Positions 1 through 7,235 of a stretch of DNA of 45,751 nt are shown here, piece by piece. The first letter of the stretch is position 1. Every line of letters begins with the position of its first letter. Below the pieces are notes generated by a model, which was not told the DNA's origin, searched no databases, and saw only the letters and a program-made list of their open reading frames with translations. This DNA comes from Thermaceae bacterium (GTDB taxonomy: Bacteria; Deinococcota; Deinococci; Deinococcales; Marinithermaceae). Where the stretch lies: positions 1-45,751 of the forward strand of contig JALSMT010000061.1 in the NCBI GenBank assembly GCA_026987375.1. Direction: 5' to 3'. Made by a program: the position numbers and the translations under genes.

Positions 1-1
1 C

Positions 2-7
2 TACAAT
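2..7 (+). promoter_or_regulatory. -10 element of luxS, leaderless type
   Basis: TACAAT ends 6 nt before the luxS ATG at 14, so transcription should begin at or next to the start codon. There is no Shine-Dalgarno sequence between the hexamer and the ATG. The same TANNNT-N6/7-start layout recurs at pth, sfsA, trmH, purB, rmuC, lemA and two unknown genes. The -35 region lies outside the window. Confidence 0.6.
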
Positions 8-13
8 AAACCT

Positions 14-484
14 ATGGCCAAGGTAGCCTCTTTCGACTTAGACCACACCAAAGTAAAGGCGCCCTACGTGCGCCTGGCCGACCTGAAGTACACCCCCGGC
101 GGGGAGGTGATCAGCAAGTGGGACCTGCGGGTGGGCCAGCCCAACCGCGAGGTCATCGGCACCGGGGCGATGCACACCTTCGAGCACCTGCTGGCTATGA
201 AGATGCGCGACCACCTGGAGGGGATAGTAGACGTCAGCCCCATGGGCTGCCGCACCGGCTTCTATGCGGTAATCATCGGCCAGCCCGCGCCGGAAGCGGT
301 GCTGCAGGCCTTCGCTGAAGGCCTGGCTGACATAATCGCCCACGAAGGGCCGGTGCCGGCGGCCAACCCGCTCGAGTGCGGCAACTACCGCGACCACAAC
401 CTGGCCGAGGCCAAGCGCTGGAGCCGCCACGTCCTGGAAAAGGGCCTGCACGTCCAAGAAACTATCCTGATAGAAGGGCGCTAG
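14..484 (+). CDS. luxS: S-ribosylhomocysteine lyase LuxS
   Basis: LuxS cleaves S-ribosylhomocysteine to homocysteine and 4,5-dihydroxy-2,3-pentanedione, the precursor of autoinducer-2; it acts in the cytosol in the activated methyl cycle. The 156-residue length is normal for the family. The metal-site motif HTFEH lies at residues 54-58 (His54, Glu57, His58), the third ligand is Cys122 in ECGNYRDH, and the catalytic cysteine is Cys79 in the MGCRTGFY stretch. The start is the ATG placed 6 nt after a TACAAT hexamer. The next gene, the nucleosidase that makes its substrate, starts one base after the stop, so the two form an operon. All catalytic residues are present, so I expect it to be active. 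Confidence 0.97.
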   Translation: MAKVASFDLDHTKVKAPYVRLADLKYTPGGEVISKWDLRVGQPNREVIGTGAMHTFEHLLAMKMRDHLEGIVDVSPMGCRTGFYAVIIGQPAPEAVLQAFAEGLADIIAHEGPVPAANPLECGNYRDHNLAEAKRWSRHVLEKGLHVQETILIEGR

Positions 485-485
485 C

Positions 486-1175
486 GTGGAAGGGCCTATT
501 CTTCTTCTAGCCGCCGAGGGCGAAGAGGCCGAGGCGGTTCGGACGCGCATGGCGCGCGCAAGGAAGCTCGAGGCCCCTTGGCCGGCCTTCGCCGGTGAGC
601 TGGGCGGGCGCGAGGTGCGCCTGCTAGAAAGCGGCATCGGCAAGGCGGCGGCTGGCGCGGTGGTGGGCTGGGCGGTGGCGCGCTATGCGCCGTCGCGGGC
701 GGTCTGGCTGGGGGTGGCCGGTTCGCTTAACCCAACGCTTTCCACCGGCGACGTGCTCATCGCCGACGACGCCGTGCAGTGGGACATGGACCTGACCCCG
801 CTGGGCCGCGAACCGGGCGAGCTAGACAGCGGCGAGCGCTATATACCCGCCGACGCAAACCTTACCGCGGCGCTGCACGCCAGCGCCCAGAGTTTGGGCT
901 ACCGCCACGTGCGCGGGCGCATAGCCAGCGGCGACAAGTTTGTGGCCGACCCCGAGCTGGCGCGCTGGATACGCCAAACGTTCTCCGCTGACGCGGTGGA
1001 AATGGAGGGGGCGGCGGCGCTATGGGCGGCGCGCAAACTGGGGACGCCCATGGCGCTGGTGCGTGCGGTCACCGACTCGGCCGATACGGCCGCGGCGGGC
1101 GCTTTTGAGCGTTTTTTGGTCGAAGTATCGCAAAGGCTGGCGGTTTTGTTGGAAGACGCGCTGGCCCGCCTCTAA
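486..1175 (+). CDS. mtnN: 5'-methylthioadenosine/S-adenosylhomocysteine nucleosidase
   Basis: This enzyme (MTAN, Pfs) hydrolyses S-adenosylhomocysteine and methylthioadenosine to adenine plus S-ribosylhomocysteine or methylthioribose. Family marks are GIGKAAAG near residue 51, SGDKF near 148, the EMEGAA motif holding the ribose-binding Glu near 172, and VRAVTDSAD near 192 with the catalytic Asp. The length of 229 residues is typical. The start is a GTG one base after the luxS stop codon, consistent with translational coupling. It supplies LuxS directly, and its other product, methylthioribose, is the likely substrate type of the mtnK/mtnA operon a few kilobases downstream. Confidence 0.95.
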   Translation: MEGPILLLAAEGEEAEAVRTRMARARKLEAPWPAFAGELGGREVRLLESGIGKAAAGAVVGWAVARYAPSRAVWLGVAGSLNPTLSTGDVLIADDAVQWDMDLTPLGREPGELDSGERYIPADANLTAALHASAQSLGYRHVRGRIASGDKFVADPELARWIRQTFSADAVEMEGAAALWAARKLGTPMALVRAVTDSADTAAAGAFERFLVEVSQRLAVLLEDALARL

Positions 1176-1177
1176 GG

Positions 1178-1183
1178 TAAAAT
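1178..1183 (+). promoter_or_regulatory. Probable -10 element of prs
   Basis: TAAAAT lies just past the mtnN stop and 21 nt before the prs ATG. The predicted short leader carries a purine-rich Shine-Dalgarno (AAGGGGTGG, 1192-1200). This would give prs its own promoter separate from luxS-mtnN. No clear -35 element was found. Confidence 0.4.
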
Positions 1184-1204
1184 TGGAACAAAAGGGGTGG
1201 GTTT

Positions 1205-2125
1205 ATGAAGCTTTTTACGGGAAACGCCAATAGAGCGCTGGCCGAAAAAGTAGCCGGTTATCTGGGGCTGCCGCTGGGAGAGTCGCTGGTGCAGCGCTTC
1301 CCCGACGGCGAGGTGCGGCTGCAGCTGGGCGAGAGCGTGCGCGGCAACGACGTTTACGTTATCCAGCCGACCGCGCCGCCGGTAAACGATAATTTGATGG
1401 AGCTGCTGGTTTACGCCGACGCGCTCAGGCGCTCGAGCGCCGGTCGCATAAACGCCGTGGTCCCCTACTTTGGCTACGCCCGCCAGGACAAGCAAAGCGT
1501 CGGCCGCGAACCAATAAGCGCCAAGCTGGTGGCCGACCTGATAGAGCGAGCCGGTTACGACAGAATAATCACCATCGACCTGCACGCCCCCCAGATTCAG
1601 GGATTCTTCAACATCCCGGTGGACCACCTGCGCGCCGTACGGCTTTTCGCCGAGTACGTGGAGCGCGAGGGCCTGAAAGATGACGCCGTGGTGGTCAGCC
1701 CCGACGCCGGCCGCGCCGAGGAGGCGCGCCGCCTTTCCAACCTGCTGGGTCTGCCCATGGCCATGCTGGCCAAGCGCCGCACCGGCCCCACCGAGACAGA
1801 AGTGACCTACGTAATCGGCGACGTGGCCGACAAGAAACCGCTGATAGTAGACGACATAGTCTCCACCGGCGGCACCATCCGCCGCGGCGTGGACGCGCTG
1901 GTAGAGGCGGGCGCAAAACCGCAGGCGCTGGTAATGGCTACGCACCCGGTGCTGGTGGGCCCCGCCCGCAGCAATCTTTCACACATAGGCATAGAAAGGG
2001 TGGTTTTTACCGATACCATCGCGCTGGATTCCAAAGACGGCTACACCATCCTCTCCACCGCCCCGCTGCTGGCGCAGGCGGTGCGCGCGGTGCACACCCA
2101 CCAGTCGGTATCGGCGCTGATCTAG
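1205..2125 (+). CDS. prs: Ribose-phosphate pyrophosphokinase
   Basis: PRPP synthetase transfers pyrophosphate from ATP to ribose 5-phosphate, giving PRPP for purine, pyrimidine, histidine and NAD synthesis. The protein begins MKLFTGNANRALAEKVA, typical of the family, and shows the ATP/ribose-site segment DLHAPQIQGFF and the PRPP-binding loop VDDIVSTGGTIRRG. The length of 306 residues is about normal. The ATG has a purine-rich ribosome site 5 to 10 nt upstream. Its product is used by HisG and, indirectly, PurB, both encoded further along this window, but there is no operon link to them. Confidence 0.97.
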   Translation: MKLFTGNANRALAEKVAGYLGLPLGESLVQRFPDGEVRLQLGESVRGNDVYVIQPTAPPVNDNLMELLVYADALRRSSAGRINAVVPYFGYARQDKQSVGREPISAKLVADLIERAGYDRIITIDLHAPQIQGFFNIPVDHLRAVRLFAEYVEREGLKDDAVVVSPDAGRAEEARRLSNLLGLPMAMLAKRRTGPTETEVTYVIGDVADKKPLIVDDIVSTGGTIRRGVDALVEAGAKPQALVMATHPVLVGPARSNLSHIGIERVVFTDTIALDSKDGYTILSTAPLLAQAVRAVHTHQSVSALI

Positions 2126-2180
2126 GGGGTGGGAGGCAGGGCGAGGGGAGTAGGACCGCCCTGCTCCCCACCTGCTACGG

Positions 2181-2210
2181 TTGACCCAGGGCCCGCCGTC
2201 CGCGTACAAT
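2181..2210 (+). promoter_or_regulatory. Sigma-70-type promoter of rplY
   Basis: TTGACC (2181-2186) and TACAAT (2205-2210) are separated by 18 nt. Transcription would start near 2217, giving a leader of about 58 nt before the rplY ATG at 2275. The stretch just upstream (2136-2169) holds two mutually exclusive GC-rich stems with no T-tract. Confidence 0.6.
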
Positions 2211-2274
2211 CGGGTTTGCGTGCCGGAGTGCCGGCGCCGTGTGCCTTATACGTGCGCGCGGCATGGGAGGAAGC

Positions 2275-2925
2275 ATGGAGTACAAGCTCAAAGCCTATTA
2301 TCGTGAATCGGAACCGCCCAAGATGCTGCGGCAGGAAGGCAAGCTGCCGGGCGTCATGTACAACAAGAACGTCAACGCCAAGCTTTACGTACAACTTCGC
2401 GAGTTCGACAAGGTGTTTCGCAACGCCGGCGTGCACCACGTCATCACCCTCGAACTCCCCGACGGCGAAACGGTGGACACCGTGGTGCGCGCGGTACAGC
2501 TCAACAAGCGCCGCCGCCGCCCCGAGCACGTAGACTTTTACGTTCTCACCAAGGGCCAGACTCTCGACATGTACGTCACCCTCAAACTCGTGGGCGAAGC
2601 CGCCGGCGTCAAGATGGGCGGCGTTCTCTCTACTCCGCTCACCGACCTGGAGGTGCGCGTCTTGCCGCGCAACATCCCCAACTACATCGAGGTGGACGTC
2701 TCAGATCTGGACATTGGAGACGCCATACACGCCGCCGACCTAAAGCTGCCCGAGGGCGTAGAACTGCTTACCGACCCCGACACGGTCGTAGCGACCGTGG
2801 TGCCGCCCGAAGACATCGAAAAACTCGAGGCCGAAGCCGCCGAGGCCGCAGAGTTCGAGGCCGAGCCCGAGCTCATCAAGAAGGGCAAAGCCGAAGAAGA
2901 GGCGGGCGCAGAAGAGGCCGAGTAA
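2275..2925 (+). CDS. rplY: 50S ribosomal protein L25 (CTC/TL5 form)
   Basis: This is the long form of L25 that binds 5S rRNA, called TL5 in Thermus and general stress protein CTC in Bacillus. The N-terminal L25 domain (residues 1 to about 95) includes the RQEGKLPGVMYN stretch. It is followed by a TL5-type beta domain and an acidic, Ala/Glu-rich tail (roughly 185-216). Length is 216 residues. I chose the ATG at 2275 because GGGAGG lies 4 nt upstream; a longer open frame starting at 2239 would add 12 residues unlike the family. It has its own promoter upstream and an intrinsic terminator downstream, so it is probably monocistronic. Confidence 0.93.
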   Translation: MEYKLKAYYRESEPPKMLRQEGKLPGVMYNKNVNAKLYVQLREFDKVFRNAGVHHVITLELPDGETVDTVVRAVQLNKRRRRPEHVDFYVLTKGQTLDMYVTLKLVGEAAGVKMGGVLSTPLTDLEVRVLPRNIPNYIEVDVSDLDIGDAIHAADLKLPEGVELLTDPDTVVATVVPPEDIEKLEAEAAEAAEFEAEPELIKKGKAEEEAGAEEAE

Positions 2926-2943
2926 CCTTCCCAAGAAACGGCG

Positions 2944-2968
2944 GGAGAGGCTGCGGCCTCTCCTTTTT
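2944..2968 (+). terminator. Intrinsic terminator of rplY
   Basis: A perfect 8-bp GC-rich stem (2944-2951 with 2956-2963) closes a TGCG tetraloop and is followed at once by TTTTT. It sits 19 nt past the rplY stop codon. The -10 hexamer of pth begins two bases after the T-run. Confidence 0.88.
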
Positions 2969-2970
2969 CG

Positions 2971-2976
2971 TAAACT
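2971..2976 (+). promoter_or_regulatory. -10 element of pth, leaderless type
   Basis: TAAACT ends 6 nt before the GTG at 2983. Because the rplY terminator directly precedes it, this element is the obvious source of pth transcription, and it supports the upstream GTG rather than later candidate starts. Confidence 0.6.
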
Positions 2977-2982
2977 GGTCTG

Positions 2983-3654
2983 GTGGAGTTGGCTGCCGTG
3001 AAACGCTGGCTGCTGAGCCTACTGGCGCGGCCAGAGGCTCCGGAGGAGGTTGGCGAGTTGCAAGAGAGGTTTTTGGTGGCGGGCCTGGGCAACCCCGGGC
3101 CCCGCTACGTCCTTACCCGCCACAACGTCGGCTTTTTGGTGGTGGACCGCCTGGCCGAGGCCGCAGGGCTGAGCTGGCGACAAAAAGGCCGCGCCTTCGT
3201 CGCTAGCTGGCGCGGCGGCTGGCTGATGAAACCGGCAACGTATATGAACGACTCGGGAGAAGCGGTGGCTCCGTTTGTGCGTTACTACAAGATCCCCCTT
3301 GAGCGTTTGCTGGTGGTCCACGACGACATGGACCTACCGCTGGGGCGCATGCGCCTGCGGCGCGGCGGCGGCTCGGGCGGCCAGAAGGGGGTGCAGTCGA
3401 TAATAAACAGCCTGGGCGGCGCCGACTTTGACCGTCTGCGCGTCGGCGTCGGCAGACCGCCCCAAGGCTGGAGCGCCGTGGATTGGGTGCTCTCGCGCTT
3501 CGACGAAAGCGAGCGGCCGCTGCTGGAAAAAGTTCTGGAGCAGGCCGCCGCGGCGGTAGCTCTTTGGCAAAGCCAGGGGCTGCTGCGGGCGCAGCAAAAA
3601 TACAACGGGCTGGACCTCGGCGAAGCAGCAAAAGGCGAAGACCAAGGCGGCTAA
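2983..3654 (+). CDS. pth: Peptidyl-tRNA hydrolase
   Basis: Pth releases tRNA from peptidyl-tRNAs that drop off the ribosome. The core begins near residue 30 with FLVAGLGNPGPRYVLTRHN, containing the conserved Asn and catalytic His. Further marks are MNDSGEAV, the HDDMDLPLG segment with the catalytic Asp, and GGSGGQKGVQSI. Length is 223 residues. About 30 residues precede the usual start of the family; I keep them because the GTG at 2983 lies exactly 6 nt after a TAAACT hexamer. A second GTG at 2998 is the alternative. L25 and Pth are neighbours in many bacteria. Confidence 0.94.
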   Translation: MELAAVKRWLLSLLARPEAPEEVGELQERFLVAGLGNPGPRYVLTRHNVGFLVVDRLAEAAGLSWRQKGRAFVASWRGGWLMKPATYMNDSGEAVAPFVRYYKIPLERLLVVHDDMDLPLGRMRLRRGGGSGGQKGVQSIINSLGGADFDRLRVGVGRPPQGWSAVDWVLSRFDESERPLLEKVLEQAAAAVALWQSQGLLRAQQKYNGLDLGEAAKGEDQGG

Positions 3655-4018
3655 GCGCGGCCGGAGAGTATTTAATTCTGGGGGACTTCTAGAGGGTGTT
3701 TACCCCATGGCGGAGCACGGCGAAAGAAGCGCCAAACCGCTGCGGCCGCGCGGGTGCGTCAATAGCCCGATAAGCAAAGCCGCAACGTTCATACGGTCGC
3801 GCCGCCCCGAGGTCGGGAGAAGTGAACGAAGGGCCTTGCAGGAGCGGTTGACGCTCGCAGCCGGCAATCCGCCTGCTGCGGGCGGGCGATCTGAACACTC
3901 CCCCGGGGCGCGCCGATGAACTAAAGCCGCCCGCGACCCGGGCGGCTCTTGGAGTCCTCGATTGAAGCGCGAAAGGAGATGGTCCCAGAGCGCCTCGGAT
4001 GTATTGGACGATCACTAG
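3655..4018 (+). other. Intergenic stretch without a recognisable gene
   Basis: I find no convincing coding region here. A 70-codon frame (3707-3919) has no recognisable family. The stretch contains GGGGG near 3681-3685 and a CCCCC run near 3900, with a nearby GTGTT/AACAC pair that could close a long stem of about 220 nt. It also has a short hairpin at 3926-3946 followed by TCTT. It does not match the conserved cores of tmRNA, RNase P RNA or SRP RNA that I know. It may be a structured RNA of unknown type or decayed insertion-sequence DNA. Confidence 0.4.
3926..3946 (+). terminator. GC hairpin, weak terminator candidate
   Basis: GCCGCCCG and CGGGCGGC (8 bp) enclose a 5-nt loop, followed only by TCTT. 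It could end a transcript from the 3.7-3.9 kb stretch, but the T-tract is poor. Confidence 0.3.
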
Positions 4019-4276
4019 CTCAACGGCCACGTTGGGCGGATGCGGCGGACCTTCAAAGACGAGTTCTACACCCGGCCTCTGCCTTCCCGGATCCCCGAGC
4101 TGCAAAGGGAGCTCGACGCTTATCTGGACGATTGCAACCGCGAACGACCACATCGCGCGCTCAACGGCCTGTCGCCCCTGGAGTACCTGGCTACGGTGCA
4201 AACAATCAATGCCGCAACCGAAGAGCCGTTGGGTAAGGTGGTAGAGGAGCCGGTCCCTCTGGAGTCGCAGCGGTAA
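4019..4276 (+). pseudogene. Transposase remnant, C-terminal integrase-core fragment
   Basis: An 85-codon open stretch follows an in-frame TAG at 4016-4018. It encodes the end of a DDE integrase-type transposase of the IS481/IS3 kind: NGHVGRMRRTFKDEFY resembles the NGxVER..RTFKDEFY segment next to the catalytic Glu, and RERPHRALNGLSPLEYL is the classic C-terminal motif. The N-terminal DNA-binding part and the first two catalytic Asp residues are missing, so it cannot be functional. No terminal inverted repeats were found. It lies next to a tRNA gene, a common insertion neighbourhood. Confidence 0.75.
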
Positions 4277-4303
4277 ACCTTTGTGTTGACCGATTACAGC
4301 GGC

Positions 4304-4332
4304 TTGCATTAAAAAAGCTGCTGTAGTACTAT
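4304..4332 (+). promoter_or_regulatory. Promoter of tRNA-Gly
   Basis: TTGCAT (4304-4309) and TACTAT (4327-4332) are spaced by 17 nt. The predicted start lies near 4339, about 12 nt before the mature tRNA 5' end. Confidence 0.65.
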
Positions 4333-4350
4333 TTTCTTTGCTGAGCGATT

Positions 4351-4426
4351 GCGGGAGTAGCTCAGTTGGTAGAGCACAACCTTGCCAAGGTTGGGGTCGC
4401 GGGTTCGAATCCCGTCTCCCGCTCCA
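4351..4426 (+). tRNA. tRNA-Gly (anticodon GCC)
   Basis: A complete cloverleaf can be drawn. The acceptor arms are GCGGGAG and CTCCCGC, the D-arm includes AGCTCAGTTGGTAGAGC, and the anticodon stem CAACC/GGTTG encloses TTGCCAA with anticodon GCC. The T-arm GCGGGTTCGAATCCCGT carries the normal TTCGAAT loop. The 3' CCA is encoded (4424-4426). Length is 76 nt. Confidence 0.97.
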
Positions 4427-4430
4427 AACC

Positions 4431-4451
4431 GCCCCCGGAAACGGGGGCTTT
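4431..4451 (+). terminator. Terminator candidate after tRNA-Gly
   Basis: A perfect 7-bp stem, GCCCCCG and CGGGGGC, encloses a GAAA tetraloop and starts 4 nt past the tRNA CCA end. Only three T residues follow, so it may be a partial terminator or a processing structure that lets some transcription reach the reductase gene. Confidence 0.55.
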
Positions 4452-4490
4452 ACCTTGCCGCGGGCCGCACGCCCGTAAGTGGAGATAAAT

Positions 4491-5312
4491 ATGACAGACA
4501 AAGAGGCTTTGCGAGAGCAGCACTACAACGCCACGGTAGTGGGCAAGATAATGGTGACCCCCAACATGATGATTCTGCGGGTGGTGGCGGATGAGCCGCG
4601 CCAGGAGTTTTCGGCGGGGCAGTACACCACTCTGGGTCTTTTGGGGCTCGAGCCCCGCTCGGCCAACTCCGACGCCGAGTACAAGCCCGCGCCGCCGGAA
4701 AAACTGATACGCCGCGCCTATTCCATAGCCTCCGCCCGGCACGAGACGCGCGAGTTCGAGTTCTTCGTCAGCCAGGTGAAGTCGGGACAGCTGACCCCGC
4801 GCCTCTTCGCCCTCGAGGTAGGCCAGCGGCTGTTTTTAGGCAAAAGGATTGTGGGGGCTTTTAACCTTTCCGACGCCCCGGCTGATAAAGACATCCTGAT
4901 GATCGCCACCGGCACCGGCATCACTCCCTTCATCAGCTTTCTGCGTTCGCACGTCGCGCAAAGGCCGCAAAGCCGCATGGCGGTAGTGCAGGGAGCCTCC
5001 CACCAGCGCGACCTGGGGTACTACAGCGAGCTTTCTTTTTTGCGCAGCACATTCCCCAACTTTTACTACCTGCCGACGCTGACCGACGCGGACTCCACCT
5101 GGAGCGGACACAGGATGTGGATCGAGGAGATGCTGGAGGCGGGCGTCATTGAGAAGGAAAGCGGCGTGGCCCTGGACCCGCAGCGCACCCACGTCTACCT
5201 CTGCGGCAACCCCGCGATGGTGGAAAACGTATCGGCCTGGCTGGAAGAACACGCCGGCTACCGCAAACACAGCGCCAAGCAGGAAGGCGAATTGTTCGTG
5301 GAAGAGTTTTGA
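4491..5312 (+). CDS. Ferredoxin/flavodoxin-NADP reductase family protein
   Basis: This is an FAD-dependent oxidoreductase moving electrons between NADP(H) and ferredoxin or flavodoxin. The FAD domain carries the RxYS motif (RRAYSIAS, near residue 70). The pyridine-nucleotide domain begins with GTGITPFISFLRS near 141 and ends with the CGNPAMVENV motif near 238. The C-terminal VEEF is a typical ending of bacterial Fpr-type enzymes. I chose the ATG at 4491 because GGAG at 4481-4484 sits 6 nt upstream; a GTG at 4479 would place the ribosome site inside the gene. Length is 273 residues. It stands alone, between the tRNA and a bidirectional terminator. Confidence 0.9.
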   Translation: MTDKEALREQHYNATVVGKIMVTPNMMILRVVADEPRQEFSAGQYTTLGLLGLEPRSANSDAEYKPAPPEKLIRRAYSIASARHETREFEFFVSQVKSGQLTPRLFALEVGQRLFLGKRIVGAFNLSDAPADKDILMIATGTGITPFISFLRSHVAQRPQSRMAVVQGASHQRDLGYYSELSFLRSTFPNFYYLPTLTDADSTWSGHRMWIEEMLEAGVIEKESGVALDPQRTHVYLCGNPAMVENVSAWLEEHAGYRKHSAKQEGELFVEEF

Positions 5313-5321
5313 GAAGTCTGC

Positions 5322-5361
5322 AATAAAAGCGCGGGGCCGCACGCGGCCCCGCGCTTTTATT
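5322..5361. terminator. Strong bidirectional intrinsic terminator
   Basis: Arms of 19 bp (5322-5340 and 5343-5361) are exact reverse complements. Each has a GC-rich core and an A/T-rich end, so both strands show a stem followed by TTTTATT. It separates the reductase gene (+) from the convergent sugar operon (-) whose last stop lies at 5368. Confidence 0.93.
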
Positions 5362-5367
5362 GGCGCG

Positions 5368-6399
5368 CTACCTCTGCGGCTCGATGATTACCTTCATCGA
5401 ATCGCCGCCGGACGCCACCAGCTCGAAGCCCTTTTGCGTCTCCTCCAGCGGCAGGCGGTGAGTGATCATGTCCGCCACCGGCACGCGGCCGGCGCGAATT
5501 AGCTCGAGCGCCTCCGCCAGGTCACGCGGGGCGGCGGCGTAGGTGGAGACCAGCTTTACCTGTTTTTTCCAGAAGGGGAAGATGTCAAACTCCACCTTGG
5601 TCCCCGGCGTCATGATGCCGTACATCAGCACCGTGCCGCCCTTACGCACGGTCTGCATCGCTTGGTCGAAGAGCACCGGCGCGCCGGCTGTGGGGATCAC
5701 GTAATCCACCCCCTCACCGTTGGTTTCCGCCAGGACGCGCTCTATAACGTCTTCTTTGCCGGCGTTGACGGTCACCTCAGCGCCGGAGCGCTGCGCCATC
5801 TGCAAGCGCCAGTCGTTTAAGTCGGTGGCGATTATCTTGCCTACGCCGTAAGCCTTGGCTGCGCGGATCACCAGCTGCCCCGAGAGGCCGCTGCCCAGCA
5901 CCAGCAGGCTGCGGGCCGGTTCTATGCCCATCACCCGCAGGCCGCGAACGACGCAGCCCAGCGGCTCGGTAAAGCTGCCCTCGTCGTAACTGACCGAGTC
6001 CGGCAGCTTGAGGACGCCCCTGGTTTCGACGTTGATGCTGGGGACGCGGACGTACTCGGCGAAGCCGCCGGGGTAGTACTTGGTGTTGCTGATGAGGGTG
6101 CAAAGCGAGTGCTGGCCGCGCTGACAGTACTCGCAGCGCCCGCAGGGAACGTGGTGGGTGGCGGTGACGCGGTCTCCTACCTTGAAGTCGCTAACGCCCT
6201 CCCCCACCTCGACGATGTCGCCGGCGATCTCGTGGCCGAGCACCAGCGGCGCCTTCTTGATGCGATACCACTCCATCACGTCGGAGCCGCAGATGCCGCT
6301 GGAGATAATTTTGATGAGGACCTCTCCAGGGCCGATTTTGGGGATCTCCTGCTCCTCCAGACGCACGTCGTGGTTGTTGTAGTACATGGCTACGCGCAC
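5368..6399 (-). CDS. Zinc-dependent alcohol dehydrogenase family (MDR)
   Basis: This is a medium-chain dehydrogenase/reductase of the sorbitol/threonine dehydrogenase type. It has the catalytic zinc segment CGSDVMEW (near residue 37) with GHEIAG, and a structural zinc lobe with four cysteines (CGRCEYCQRGQHSLC, near 86-100). The Rossmann turn LVLGSGLSGQ lies near 166. Length is 343 residues. The GTG start follows AAGGAGG at a proper distance. It is the last gene of the nine-gene operon, so I infer it oxidises or reduces an intermediate or the aldehyde released by the LsrF-type enzyme just upstream. The true substrate cannot be read from sequence. Confidence 0.88.
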   Translation of the reverse strand: MRVAMYYNNHDVRLEEQEIPKIGPGEVLIKIISSGICGSDVMEWYRIKKAPLVLGHEIAGDIVEVGEGVSDFKVGDRVTATHHVPCGRCEYCQRGQHSLCTLISNTKYYPGGFAEYVRVPSINVETRGVLKLPDSVSYDEGSFTEPLGCVVRGLRVMGIEPARSLLVLGSGLSGQLVIRAAKAYGVGKIIATDLNDWRLQMAQRSGAEVTVNAGKEDVIERVLAETNGEGVDYVIPTAGAPVLFDQAMQTVRKGGTVLMYGIMTPGTKVEFDIFPFWKKQVKLVSTYAAAPRDLAEALELIRAGRVPVADMITHRLPLEETQKGFELVASGGDSMKVIIEPQR

Positions 6400-6420
6400 G
6401 GCAGCCTCCTTGCTGAAGGG

Positions 6421-7224
6421 CTACTTGCCCATGAGCTCCTGGTAGTAGGCGTAGGCGTCGTCTACGCTGCCGTCCTCGTGAACCAGCTTGCCTATCGCCT
6501 GCATCATCGCCACCGGGTTGTCCGCCTGGAAGACGTTGCGGCCCATGTCCACGCCGACGGCGCCGGCGTCGAGGGCGTCGCGCGCCATCTGCAGGGCGTC
6601 CTTCACGGGAATCTTCTTGCCGCCGGCGATGACCACGGGCACCAGGCTGGTGTCGATGACGCGCTCGAAGTCTTCGCAGTAGTAGGTCTTGACCAGGCGC
6701 GCCCCCAGCTCGCCCACCATGCGGGTGGCCAGGCTGAGGTAACGGGCGTCGCGATTGAGGCCGCGGCCTACCGCCACCACGCCCAAGGTGGGGATGCCGT
6801 AACGCTCGGCTTGGTCAATGAGGCGAGAGAACTCGAGCACGGTATCGCGCTCGCTGAGCGGCATGCCCACGGTAACCGAAAAGGCGACGAAGGCGGCGTT
6901 GAGGCGCACGGCCTCTTCGATCCCCACCGAGATTCCCTCGTGCAGCAGGTCTTCGTTGAGAATGCTGGTGCCGCTGGAAACGCGCAGCGAGATTGGCTTC
7001 TTCAGCTTGGGGTCTACCGCGCTGCGCAGCGCTCCGCGGGTCAGCATCAGCGCGTCGGCGTAGTCAATAGCCGGGTGAATGGCCTTGGTCATGTCCTCCA
7101 GGCCGGTGGTCGGCCCCATGAAGTAACCGTGGTCTACCGCAAAAAAGATGGTGCGCCCGCTCTTCGGGTTGAATACGCTGTTGTAGCGGTTCTCCATGCC
7201 CCAGTCCATGTGTACTTGTTTCAT
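6421..7224 (-). CDS. lsrF: LsrF-type class I aldolase/thiolase
   Basis: The protein belongs to the DeoC/FbaB/LsrF TIM-barrel family and strongly resembles LsrF, which in enteric bacteria splits phosphorylated AI-2 product to DHAP and acetyl-CoA. Matching segments are FAVDHGYFMGPTTGLED (residues 28-44), LMLTRGALRS, LATRMVGELGARLVKTYY with the Schiff-base Lys179, PVVIAGGKK and GVDMGRNVFQ. Length is 267 residues. GGGAGG precedes the ATG. Neighbours are MtnK, MtnA and an Rpe homologue rather than LsrK and LsrG, so here it may perform an aldol cleavage of a ketopentose 1-phosphate instead. The family call is firm; the substrate is inference. Confidence 0.85.
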   Translation of the reverse strand: MKQVHMDWGMENRYNSVFNPKSGRTIFFAVDHGYFMGPTTGLEDMTKAIHPAIDYADALMLTRGALRSAVDPKLKKPISLRVSSGTSILNEDLLHEGISVGIEEAVRLNAAFVAFSVTVGMPLSERDTVLEFSRLIDQAERYGIPTLGVVAVGRGLNRDARYLSLATRMVGELGARLVKTYYCEDFERVIDTSLVPVVIAGGKKIPVKDALQMARDALDAGAVGVDMGRNVFQADNPVAMMQAIGKLVHEDGSVDDAYAYYQELMGK

Positions 7225-7235
7225 CTCGTCCTCCC

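Noticed and set aside
2136-2169. Two overlapping GC stems after prs considered as terminator or riboswitch
   Set aside because: The stems are mutually exclusive and there is no T-tract; no known riboswitch core is present, so I do not call a feature.
3655-3950. tmRNA, RNase P RNA or SRP RNA
   Set aside because: None of the conserved cores I know for these RNAs is found on either strand, so only an unnamed structured stretch is noted.
3689-4501. Minus-strand 270-codon open frame across the tRNA-Gly gene
   Set aside because: It runs antisense through the tRNA, its promoter and the transposase remnant, has no recognisable domain, and overlaps the reductase start.
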